DNA of 64,000 bases from Terrimonas rubra (GTDB lineage: Bacteria; Bacteroidota; Bacteroidia; Chitinophagales; Chitinophagaceae), in NCBI RefSeq assembly GCF_042686025.1, contig NZ_JBHUOZ010000003.1:1860001-1924000 (forward strand), in the 5' to 3' direction. The position numbers were made by a program, and so were the translations under genes. This document shows positions 8,605 to 16,550 of the stretch, piece after piece. The stretch's first letter is position 1, and the number at the start of each line of letters is the position of its first letter. The notes beneath the pieces were generated by a model. It was not told the origin of the DNA. It ran no database searches and saw only the letters and a list, made by a program, of their open reading frames with translations.

Positions 8605-11600
8605 TTAGAACTTCAGGTTCAGGTTCACACCAATGCTGCGCATAGAGGGTGTTTGCAGGTTATCAGATTCTGCATCAGGATCAACATTCGGTATTTTAGA
8701 AAGAATGAAAAGGTTATTGCCTATCAGTGAAACCGATGCCGATTTAAATACATTTTTCACCCACCTGGCCGGTACATTATACGTTAATACCAGGTCACGC
8801 ATTTTTAAATAAGTGCCGCTGTAATAGTGATAATTATTCAGCATGCCGCCGCTGGTGGTCTGCATAAAGCTGATATAGTTCACGGCTCTTGTATTCGGTG
8901 CAAACTTGCGGGTATCCGATAAAATATTACCGTAAGCATCATAGGTTACGCTCCCTGAGGTCACTACCACGCCAGGGCCTACATAGGTACTGTTACCGGC
9001 ATTGGCATCATCACGGTATTGTGTTACGGTACCTTTGGCCGAGCCACCCCACCACATTTTCTGATTGGTAGTGGAATAGATCAGGCCACCTAAACGGCCA
9101 TCGAATGAAAAGCTAAGGGAGAAGTTTTTATAGTTAAAGGTATTCTGCACACCATATATCCAGTTGGCATCGCTGTTACCAAAGTACTGGCCATAAGGAG
9201 AAACAGCCTGCATACCATTGGCATTGTAAATAGCCTGTCCGTCAGGCGCCATGGCTTCGGTAATATAGATCCTGTCCATTCGCTGGCCTTCTTTTACCTG
9301 GCCGATATAACCATCAGGATTATCTGTAGCATCTTTTAACCAGCGGTGTACATTGCTGAAATTAATACTGGCATCCCAGCTAAAATCTTTCCCTTTAAAT
9401 GGTGTGCCGCTCAGCATCATCTCCCATCCTTTACGGATATATACATTGGCATTGGTTAAAATATTGGTATAACCGCTACCCTGTGAAGGATAGATATTGG
9501 CAAAGTTGTTATAATCTTTATTGCGGAAATAAGTTACGTCCAGGTTCAACCGGTTTTTAAGCAGGCCCACTGCTACACCATATTCACCCGACATTACTGT
9601 TGAGGGTACCAGGTCGGGAGAAATAAAGGTAGATGGCCAAACCAGTGAAGGCACATTATTCCATTTAGGCCCGATACTGTAAGTGGTCAGGTGCGCATAG
9701 GGATCGCTGTTACTGATAAAACCGGTATTTACTTTGGCCCAGGCCCCTCTTACTTTTAAGAAAGAGATGGTTTCAGGCAAGCTCAGTACATCGGATAAAA
9801 CTGCTGATACGCCGGCAGATGGATAGAAATATCCGTTATTTTTTATAGGTAAGGTTGAGGTTTTATCATAACGCCCGGTGAAAGAGAGGTACAGGAAACC
9901 CAGTGTTTCCACATCCAGCATACCAAAGGCGCTGGCCGTTCTGCGCTCACGCAACAGGTTAGATCCCTTTAATGGGTTAATGGAGTTGCTCAGGGCATAA
10001 AACCCGGGAATCGTTAACCCGTCGGTAGAAGTATACACCGATTCAAACCGCCTGTAAGCATTGCTACCGCCCGCGGTTACATTCAGTTTCAGGTTTTTAC
10101 CAAAACTGTGTTTGTAATTCAGTATCAGGTCCGAAGTAATATCCAGGTAATTGGTATTATCAGTGGAGAAATTACCCCTCGAAATATAACTGTACGCCAC
10201 ATAACTGTAAGGCTCCTGTATAGAGGCATTGGTGGAGTACTGGTTAAAGCCGTTCCTGAACTTCACGGTAAAATCGTCTGATATTTTATAATCGAAAGTT
10301 ACCTGGCCAAAGCTGTTATTTCGTTTATAGGCATTCAGGTATTCATTGGCCACAAAATGCGGGTTATTATACCAGGATAAGTTATAGTTACGTTGCTGCA
10401 AACCTTCCCTGCCAGGCATCCAGTAATTCTCCAGGTCGCGGATATCAATATCCGGACCGATCCACAGGATCAGGTTATATAAATAGTTGGGCGGACCATA
10501 ACCCACCGTCGGGTAGTTATCTGAATACTCCCTGTTATAGGTCAGTTTACCATCCATACTTAAACGGGGTGCCAGCTGGTAGTTACCGCCTATAGAAAAG
10601 GAGGTATTGTTTAAGCCCGTATTCGGCACCACCCCTTTTTGGGTAATATGGTTGGCCGATACGCGGAAAGCGCCTTTCTCGGTACCAATAGATGCGGCTA
10701 CACTGTTGGTAGACAGGATACCGGTCCGGAAAAAGTTTTTAATATTGTCTTTTCCTCTTGATAAGAAAGGGGTTTTAATACGTTGCCCGGTTATTGGGTC
10801 TATTGGACTGTCATACTGTGTGGTTTCGAAATAACCGCTGGGCGTACCGGTAACACGCTGGTCCAGTTTAGGCCCCCATATCCAGCCACCGCCTTCGGTG
10901 CCACCACCCGAGCCGTTTACATACGCATATTTGCCCTGGTCGCCGTTGCCGTAAGTGGTCTGCACTTTTGGTATTACCGTATAACTTGTCTGGAACATGG
11001 TGGAAGAGTTAAGCTCCACGCTTACTCTACCCTTTGCTCCTTTTTTGGTAGTATACAGTATAGCACCATTCACACCCAGCGCACCATATAAAGCCGCTGC
11101 GGCTGTGCCTTTTAATACGCTTACACTTTCAATATCATCGGCACTGATCTTATAGGGGTCAGCATCCGGATCAGGAATACCATCAATAACGATCAATGGC
11201 GTTCTTCCGCGCAAAGAAATACCCGGGTTTCGGAACAGGTCGGTGGTATTATTAATATTCAGCCCCGCTACCCTCCCCGTTAAAGCGCCGAGCGCCGTGG
11301 GGGTTTTGGTTTTGGCCATTACGTCGCCACTTACTTCCTGTACGGCATAACCCAGTGTTTTCTGTTGCTTTTTAATACCCAGGGCCGTAGTTACCACTAC
11401 TTCATTTAACTCATTGGCATTGGAAGGCTGCAGCCATATATTCAATTCGCCGTTGCCGCCGGCTTTTACTTCCTGGTTCTCATAACCCAGGTAGGAAAAT
11501 ATAAGAGTGGCGCCGGAAGATACGTTTAAACTAAAACGTCCTTCACTGTTGGTAGCAGTACCACGGGCCGAGCCACTGACAGTTACCGATACACCGCTGA

Positions 11601-11709
11601 GCACGCTGCTATCTGCTGCGGAACGTACCCTGCCGGTAACGGTTTTGTCCTGTGCGCTTACCCGGCAGCACAGTAATAGTAAAAAAACAATCCCTGTTAA
11701 TGATTTCAT
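8605..11709 (-). CDS. SusC/RagA-type TonB-dependent outer membrane receptor (no STN domain)
   Basis: Complete 1034-residue receptor. Signal peptide MKSLTGIVFLLLLCCRVSAQ, carboxypeptidase-like regulatory domain (about 22-110: TVTGRVRSAADSSVLSGVSV), plug (GTAAAALYGALGVNGAILYT), then a long barrel ending in SIGVNLNLKF. I chose ATG 11709 because the signal peptide starts there; the frame remains open upstream to 11820, but that part reads through promoter sequence and the operator. It lacks the STN domain of the first receptor, and its control region has TetR-type operators rather than an adjacent sigma/anti-sigma pair. It forms an operon with the downstream susD gene. Confidence 0.94.
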   Translation of the reverse strand: MKSLTGIVFLLLLCCRVSAQDKTVTGRVRSAADSSVLSGVSVTVSGSARGTATNSEGRFSLNVSSGATLIFSYLGYENQEVKAGGNGELNIWLQPSNANELNEVVVTTALGIKKQQKTLGYAVQEVSGDVMAKTKTPTALGALTGRVAGLNINNTTDLFRNPGISLRGRTPLIVIDGIPDPDADPYKISADDIESVSVLKGTAAAALYGALGVNGAILYTTKKGAKGRVSVELNSSTMFQTSYTVIPKVQTTYGNGDQGKYAYVNGSGGGTEGGGWIWGPKLDQRVTGTPSGYFETTQYDSPIDPITGQRIKTPFLSRGKDNIKNFFRTGILSTNSVAASIGTEKGAFRVSANHITQKGVVPNTGLNNTSFSIGGNYQLAPRLSMDGKLTYNREYSDNYPTVGYGPPNYLYNLILWIGPDIDIRDLENYWMPGREGLQQRNYNLSWYNNPHFVANEYLNAYKRNNSFGQVTFDYKISDDFTVKFRNGFNQYSTNASIQEPYSYVAYSYISRGNFSTDNTNYLDITSDLILNYKHSFGKNLKLNVTAGGSNAYRRFESVYTSTDGLTIPGFYALSNSINPLKGSNLLRERRTASAFGMLDVETLGFLYLSFTGRYDKTSTLPIKNNGYFYPSAGVSAVLSDVLSLPETISFLKVRGAWAKVNTGFISNSDPYAHLTTYSIGPKWNNVPSLVWPSTFISPDLVPSTVMSGEYGVAVGLLKNRLNLDVTYFRNKDYNNFANIYPSQGSGYTNILTNANVYIRKGWEMMLSGTPFKGKDFSWDASINFSNVHRWLKDATDNPDGYIGQVKEGQRMDRIYITEAMAPDGQAIYNANGMQAVSPYGQYFGNSDANWIYGVQNTFNYKNFSLSFSFDGRLGGLIYSTTNQKMWWGGSAKGTVTQYRDDANAGNSTYVGPGVVVTSGSVTYDAYGNILSDTRKFAPNTRAVNYISFMQTTSGGMLNNYHYYSGTYLKMRDLVLTYNVPARWVKNVFKSASVSLIGNNLFILSKIPNVDPDAESDNLQTPSMRSIGVNLNLKF

Positions 11710-11783
11710 AGTTGAAATTTTTAAGCGTTGATCCTGTTGATTGCGATAGATAAGATGATGAAAGCTGATTAAATTGGTCAAAA

Positions 11784-11791
11784 CAAAATTA
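11784..11791 (-). promoter_or_regulatory. -7 promoter element of the susC-susD operon
   Basis: TAATTTTG on the minus strand fits the Bacteroidota -7 consensus TAnnTTTG. Transcription would begin near 11780, giving a leader of about 70 bases before ATG 11709. The region expected to hold the -33 element (about 22 bases upstream) falls in the right half of the operator at 11809-11824. Confidence 0.6.
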
Positions 11792-11808
11792 GGGTTAATA
11801 ATAATTGA

Positions 11809-11824
11809 TTGAACGATCATTCAA
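11809..11824. promoter_or_regulatory. Operator-like palindrome, copy 1 (susC side)
   Basis: TTGAACGATCATTCAA, a 16-bp near-palindrome differing at one base from the perfect copy at 11943-11958. It overlaps the -33 region of the leftward susC promoter. Size and symmetry fit a TetR-family operator, and the only regulator next to it is the tetR gene at 11997. Confidence 0.75.
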
Positions 11825-11942
11825 TTAATTATTATTCCCGTAATACAAGGGTTACAATTTATTAACGCAGGCATTACCCAAAATAACTTACCATTGAGTT
11901 TCATGGCATTGCAAGATTTTCTTATTGTTAAATTTTGTTTTA

Positions 11943-11958
11943 TTGAATGATCATTCAA
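11943..11958. promoter_or_regulatory. Operator-like palindrome, copy 2 (tetR side)
   Basis: TTGAATGATCATTCAA, a perfect 16-bp palindrome. Its first three bases (TTG, 11943-11945) can serve as the -33 element, 21 bases before the -7 box, so a bound regulator would block the tetR promoter. This implies autorepression. Confidence 0.78.
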
Positions 11959-11966
11959 CCAACACT

Positions 11967-11974
11967 TATCTTTG
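11967..11974 (+). promoter_or_regulatory. -7 promoter element of the tetR gene
   Basis: TATCTTTG matches TAnnTTTG, with TTG 21 bases upstream inside the operator. The predicted start is near 11978, giving a leader of about 20 bases before ATG 11997. This spacing supports ATG 11997 rather than the in-frame ATG at 11925, which lies upstream of the promoter. Confidence 0.72.
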
Positions 11975-11996
11975 TAACAAACGTGCACAAGTATTT

Positions 11997-12611
11997 ATGG
12001 GACGAAAAAGTATCAAGGCATCCCGCCAGAAAGAAATTATAGAAGCCTTTTATAAAGTGGCTAAAAAGGAAGGACTGGAAAACGCTTCTATTGCCAAAAC
12101 CGCTACGCTTATTCATATTAACCCCAGCCTGGTTATACATTACTTTAATACAAAAGAAGCATTGGTGTACGGGTTAATTGAATATATACTGGACAAATAT
12201 GTATTGATATTTAAAACCCCGCCCGCTTACCAGCACGATCCCGGAAAAAGGTTATTACATATTATTGACAATATTTTTTCGCATAAATGGAACACTTTAT
12301 TTGACGACAGTGTTGCCTATAGTTGTTATGCACTTGTTTTCCGCGATAAAAAAGTAAAAGAGAAGTATAAAGTGGTATTGGACAGCCTGCATACCAATTT
12401 AAAAAATATTATCGAAGAGTGTAATGAACGTGGCGTACTGTCGGTAGCCAACCCGGCGCTAACAGCCGATATTATTTTTGTGATCGTAGACGGCGCCTAT
12501 TATTACCTGAGCCTGGTAAGGAATAAAAAAGAATACCAGCAAAAACTGGCCAGTTATAAACAACAGGCCCTCTTACAACTTAACCTTTCTTCTTCCGGGT
12601 TAAAACGATAA
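11997..12611 (+). CDS. TetR/AcrR-family transcriptional regulator
   Basis: 204-residue one-component regulator. The N-terminal helix-turn-helix is clear (ASRQKEIIEAFYKVAKKEG, then IAKTATLIHINPSLVIHYF and NTKEALVYGLIEYI). The helical C-terminal ligand domain (about 60-200) is divergent, so the ligand cannot be guessed. ATG 11997 (MGRKSIKASRQ) puts the HTH at the usual distance from the N-terminus. It is transcribed away from the susC-susD operon, and both promoters carry the same palindrome, so it very likely represses both. Its last 32 bases overlap the 3' end of the convergent membrane gene. Confidence 0.9.
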   Translation: MGRKSIKASRQKEIIEAFYKVAKKEGLENASIAKTATLIHINPSLVIHYFNTKEALVYGLIEYILDKYVLIFKTPPAYQHDPGKRLLHIIDNIFSHKWNTLFDDSVAYSCYALVFRDKKVKEKYKVVLDSLHTNLKNIIEECNERGVLSVANPALTADIIFVIVDGAYYYLSLVRNKKEYQQKLASYKQQALLQLNLSSSGLKR

Positions 12612-12843
12612 TGGCCGTAACGGCAATTACACCCCAGAAAATATTCACCACCACATTGGGCAGATCGGCATAGTATAAGGCGTTGGCTGTTAAACCCACC
12701 GCACCTAACACATTCAGCCAATGATAGACCGGCTGATCGGCCTGCAATTTTCTTATACTTAATAACAGGTAGGCTAAAAGATAAGAGATGGTGCCTATCC
12801 ACCCTAATACCGGGTAAATAACAGGAATAATTGCAAAGGGCAT
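12580..12843 (-). CDS. Small membrane protein, CBU_0592-like family
   Basis: 87 residues with three hydrophobic segments (about 6-27, 40-60, 64-82) and a basic tail (LTRKKKG). The pattern LGWIGTISYLLAYLLLS, LNVLGAVGLTANALYY, and VVVNIFWGVIAV fits the CBU_0592-type integral membrane family, whose function is unknown. It converges with tetR and shares 32 bases with it, reading the opposite strand; this is real overlap because the tetR C-terminus also looks intact. Confidence 0.72.
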   Translation of the reverse strand: MPFAIIPVIYPVLGWIGTISYLLAYLLLSIRKLQADQPVYHWLNVLGAVGLTANALYYADLPNVVVNIFWGVIAVTAIIVLTRKKKG

Positions 12844-13058
12844 AGGTAAACTTTTATACTGATCACATGCAGTTTTGTCAAACAGTTACATAAAACTACA
12901 GGGAATGGCTTATTAATTTACTGTTTTTTATATTAAGATTATAAAAATATTCATGAAACAGTCTTCCTGACATACTCATTTATACCTGATTTTTCCGGGC
13001 AGGCCACCGGAACGCTCATCCTTAACCTGCCCGCCATTCCGTTAAAAAAGTCACCGGC
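12844..13058. other. Intergenic region, weak hairpin only
   Basis: About 215 bases between the small membrane protein and ligD. An eight-base stem CGGGCAGG/CCTGCCCG (12996-13003 and 13026-13033) has a 22-base loop and no T run on the minus strand, so I do not call it a terminator. No ORF or promoter box was found. Confidence 0.4.
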
Positions 13059-15608
13059 TCATAATTTTTCCATATCCGCCAGGCATTTTTCCAGGTTGAT
13101 GCCTTTGCCCAGCACCTTCTTAAAAATATCGCCCATTTTAGCCAGCCGGCCCGGCATGGTTTTGATAGTAAATTGCTCAGGATATAAACCTTTTTCCACC
13201 TCTTTCCAAAGCAGCGGTGCTGATACCGGAGCAGCGGGTTTTGGCCGCACGCTATACGCACTGGCAATGGTTTGCCCTTTCCGGTTCTGCAGGTAATCGA
13301 CATATATTTTATGTTTACTTCTTTTCTGTAAACTGCGTTCCAGGGTAGTAAGGTCAGGCAACAGGTTATTTACCTGCATGGCCAGCAGGTGGGCAAAGTC
13401 TTTTACCTGTTCGTAGGTATATTTATTGTTCATGGGCACATATACATGTAATCCTGTAGCGCCGGATGTTTTGCAAAAACTATCTGCCCCTGTTTTATCC
13501 AGTATTTCTTTAGTGGCATTGGCTACCTCTATCACATCATCAAAATCGTTTTTATCAGAAGGATCAAGGTCCAGGATAAGATAAGTCGGATGATCAATTT
13601 TACTGACCGTGCTGTTCCAGGGATTCATATCAATACAGCCCAGGTTGGCCAGGTATAATAAAGTAGCTTTGTTGTTACACAAAATATATTCAATATCTTT
13701 TTGGGTACTCTCTGAATACAGCTTCACCGTATCCACCCAACCAGGGGCCGTATCGCCCGCATCCTTATGATAAAAACTATCGCCTGTAATACCGTTGGGA
13801 AAACGGTTTAAACTTTCAGGCCGGTTTTTCAGGTAAGGAAGAATATAACGGTAAACCTCGTTATAATAGGCAACAAGGTCTCCCTTGGTATACCCTTCAT
13901 CCGGCCAGTATATTTTACCGGGGTTGGTCAGCTTTACCCGGTGACCACCAACCTGTACCATCTTATCAGTGCCGGTATCTTCAGCCCTATCTTTTGTCTT
14001 TTTAACCGCTGTTTTTGTTGCAGGCTGCTTTTTTCGTGTTTTTGTCATAAAGGTCGATTTATCAGGACGAAGTCCCATAAAAACGGGATGCCGGAAGATG
14101 CCGCTGCGGGTACGGTGGGTAAATTTAATGGTACATACCAGTTGCGGCCTCACCCAGGTAGCCGGGGTATTGGTTGGGGGTGTTTCATCCAACGGGCATT
14201 TGGTTACCACTAATGTTTGTAATACGCGGAATAACTCATCAATAGAACGTTCATCGAAGCCTGTACCTACATGACCGCAATAGGTGAGCTTACCTTTTTT
14301 GTTTTCCTGCGCCAGTATCAATGCTCCGAACTGGTTACGTGCCCCCCTTGGTTCTGTATACCCTACAATATATACCTCTTCGGTAAGCTGGTGTTTTATT
14401 TTAAGCCAGTCCTTACTGCGTACACCGGGCTGGTAAATACTATCGGCCCGCTTAGCGATCATGCCCTCCATATTGTTTTGCTGTAATGCCCGGAAAAACT
14501 TTTTGCCCTGGCCCTGTACATGATCACAATACCTGACCAGGTCGGTCTCAATCAATGCTTCCTTCAATAATTCTTTTCTTTGTACCAGGGAAAGCGAAGT
14601 GGTATCCTTACCATGTAAACTAATAAGATCAAATACCTGGTAAGCAATTGCATTAGGACCACCTGCCTGGTAATGCTGAAGTGCCTGGAAATCGGGAAGC
14701 CCCTTTTCATTATATACTACCACTTCCCCATCGATCACCATGGTTTCGGATTGCATTGACAACTGTTCAAAAACAGGAGCGAACTTTTGCTCAAATGAAA
14801 GTCCATTACGCGAATAGAGTTTTTTATTTTTACCCAACTCGGCAACAGCCCGGTAGCCATCCCACTTTATTTCAAAAAGCCAATCCTCATCGTCAAAAGC
14901 CTGCTCACCGGCCGTAGCCAGCATGGGTTTGATATATTGGGTTAGTTTTTTTTCCTTTAACAAAAGCGGATCATAGTTTTTTTTACCCGTAACGGGTGGT
15001 GCTGCAGGCTGTTTCTTAACAGCAGTATTTTTTTTCGCCGCTACCCTGGCAGTTACTTTTGACCGTTTGGGAGTGAGGTCTTCGGCATCGTATTTTTTAG
15101 TAACCGCATATTTGTCCTTGTGTTTAATGAGTAACCAGGCGTTCTTTTCACCGGTCTTCATTTGCACCAGGGCAAATGAACCTTTCAGTTTTCTGCCATG
15201 CAGTTCAAATTTAAGAGAGCCACTTTTCAGCCCGGCCAGTAAGAGGGTCTCCTCTTTTTTACCGGCCTTCTTTTCCATGGCTTCATAAGTACCTTCATCC
15301 CATATCTCTACCTCACCTGCCCCATAATTACCCTCGGGAATAGTGCCTTCAAATTCACGGTAGGCATAGGGGTGATCTTCTACCATCATGGCAAGCCGTT
15401 TATCATCGGGATTCAAGGAAGGGCCTTTCGGTACGGCCCAGCTCTTTAAAACGCCTTCCATCTCCAGGCGGAAATCATAATGCAACCGGCTGGCCGCATG
15501 GCGTTGCACCACAAAACGAAGTTTGCGGTCACCACTTTTTTCTTTTTTTCCTTTGGGCTCCGTTGTACGTTTGAAGTTTCGTTTTTGTTTATATTTTTCC
15601 AACGGCAT
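13059..15608 (-). CDS. ligD: Multidomain ATP-dependent DNA ligase D (phosphoesterase-ligase-polymerase)
   Basis: Non-homologous end-joining enzyme that processes, fills and seals double-strand breaks together with Ku. The 849-residue protein has all three modules in the order seen in Pseudomonas LigD: 3'-phosphoesterase (about 25-180; RHAASRLHYDFRLEMEG, WAVPKGPS), ATP ligase (about 215-530; catalytic Lys near residue 248 in EIKWDGYR, VIDGEVVVYN, EGMIAKR), and an archaeo-eukaryotic primase-like polymerase (about 560-849; NPGKIYWPDEGYTKGDL, LILDLDPSD with the metal-binding Asp pair). A low-complexity Lys/Ala linker (about 180-215) joins the first two. The gene starts 15 bases after ku on the same strand, so the two form one operon. 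Confidence 0.97.
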   Translation of the reverse strand: MPLEKYKQKRNFKRTTEPKGKKEKSGDRKLRFVVQRHAASRLHYDFRLEMEGVLKSWAVPKGPSLNPDDKRLAMMVEDHPYAYREFEGTIPEGNYGAGEVEIWDEGTYEAMEKKAGKKEETLLLAGLKSGSLKFELHGRKLKGSFALVQMKTGEKNAWLLIKHKDKYAVTKKYDAEDLTPKRSKVTARVAAKKNTAVKKQPAAPPVTGKKNYDPLLLKEKKLTQYIKPMLATAGEQAFDDEDWLFEIKWDGYRAVAELGKNKKLYSRNGLSFEQKFAPVFEQLSMQSETMVIDGEVVVYNEKGLPDFQALQHYQAGGPNAIAYQVFDLISLHGKDTTSLSLVQRKELLKEALIETDLVRYCDHVQGQGKKFFRALQQNNMEGMIAKRADSIYQPGVRSKDWLKIKHQLTEEVYIVGYTEPRGARNQFGALILAQENKKGKLTYCGHVGTGFDERSIDELFRVLQTLVVTKCPLDETPPTNTPATWVRPQLVCTIKFTHRTRSGIFRHPVFMGLRPDKSTFMTKTRKKQPATKTAVKKTKDRAEDTGTDKMVQVGGHRVKLTNPGKIYWPDEGYTKGDLVAYYNEVYRYILPYLKNRPESLNRFPNGITGDSFYHKDAGDTAPGWVDTVKLYSESTQKDIEYILCNNKATLLYLANLGCIDMNPWNSTVSKIDHPTYLILDLDPSDKNDFDDVIEVANATKEILDKTGADSFCKTSGATGLHVYVPMNNKYTYEQVKDFAHLLAMQVNNLLPDLTTLERSLQKRSKHKIYVDYLQNRKGQTIASAYSVRPKPAAPVSAPLLWKEVEKGLYPEQFTIKTMPGRLAKMGDIFKKVLGKGINLEKCLADMEKL

Positions 15609-15623
15609 AAAAGGCTATTTATA

Positions 15624-16400
15624 TTATGAAGCTTTTTTTGTTTTGGAAGCAGAAAGACTTGCTTTGAGCTGTGACATAAGATCCCTCGCCGTACTGTGTA
15701 CCACTTTCATTTTAGTGACAGGCATTTTTTTACCTTTTGCTTTGGCCCTGATTATTTTCATTAAAGCGGCGCGGTAAGTATTTTTATAAGCTGCCGGATC
15801 AAACTTCCTGGTCAACTGGTCTACCAGCGAAACGGCCATTTTCAGTTCGCCCGGCTTGATACGTTTTTTGGCAATTTTCAGGTCTGCCGTATTCCTGATC
15901 TCTGCAGCATACCTGATACGCTGGAAGATGAGCACATCATTATAAACCCGTAGTATGCCCAATACTTCTTTACTGCGCATTACAAAAGTGCCCATACCCA
16001 CTTTACCCGTTTTTTTAAGTGCGGCTGTCAATAAATTAAAAGGAGCTTCCCCGTCTTTCTGGGGCTTGAGATAATAAGGTGTTTCAAAGTATACGCTGTC
16101 GATCTCCTCTTCCTTTACAAAGGCGTCGATCGTGAGGGTTTTTGATTTTTCCGGGCGTGCTTTTTCAAAGTCTTTATCTTCCACCACAATATAACGGTCA
16201 TCGAGTTTGTAACCCTTTACAATACTGCTCCAGGCCACTTCCCTGCCGGTATTTTCATTTGCCCTTTTATACTTGATATTGGCAAGGTCTTTTTTATCCA
16301 GCATGTCCAGGTCCAGATCACTCTCCTCTATGGCACTGAACATTTTTACCGGAATGTTTACCAACCCAAATCCAATAGCGCCGGTCCATATTGCTTTCAT
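15624..16400 (-). CDS. ku: Ku homodimeric DNA end-binding protein
   Basis: 258-residue Ku that binds broken DNA ends and recruits LigD. The start MKAIWTGAIGFGLVNIPVK is the standard Ku N-terminus, so ATG 16400 is preferred over the in-frame codon at 16445. The core domain follows (VKGYKLDDRYIVVEDKDFEK; IDSVYFETPYYLKP; ALKKTGKVGMGTFVMRSKE), ending in a short basic Lys/Ala/Ser tail as in other bacterial Ku proteins. Directly upstream of ligD. Confidence 0.97.
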   Translation of the reverse strand: MKAIWTGAIGFGLVNIPVKMFSAIEESDLDLDMLDKKDLANIKYKRANENTGREVAWSSIVKGYKLDDRYIVVEDKDFEKARPEKSKTLTIDAFVKEEEIDSVYFETPYYLKPQKDGEAPFNLLTAALKKTGKVGMGTFVMRSKEVLGILRVYNDVLIFQRIRYAAEIRNTADLKIAKKRIKPGELKMAVSLVDQLTRKFDPAAYKNTYRAALMKIIRAKAKGKKMPVTKMKVVHSTARDLMSQLKASLSASKTKKAS

Positions 16401-16493
16401 GATATTGGTGTTGTTGAAACCTATATGCCTAAAAAACCGTACCAATTATAAATGATCAATACCCGGATGGTATATACCGGCTAACTGGTAAAT

Positions 16494-16529
16494 AAAAAAG
16501 ACTGCCCCACTTAAGGAACAGTCTTTTAT
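16494..16529 (-). terminator. Bidirectional-looking terminator after the T9SS protein gene
   Basis: Stem AAAAGACTG/CAGTCTTTT around a 14-base loop, with A and T runs on either side, so it ends minus-strand reading of the gene that stops at 16551 just before the ku gene begins. Confidence 0.75.
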
Positions 16530-16550
16530 CAGTAACCGGGATCATTTTCT

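Noticed and set aside
12996..13033. Terminator of ligD
   Set aside because: The stem is good but the loop is 22 bases and the minus strand continues with GAAAAATC instead of a T run.
13022..13303. 93-codon ORF at the end of ligD
   Set aside because: It is a shifted-frame shadow of the LigD polymerase domain on the same strand.
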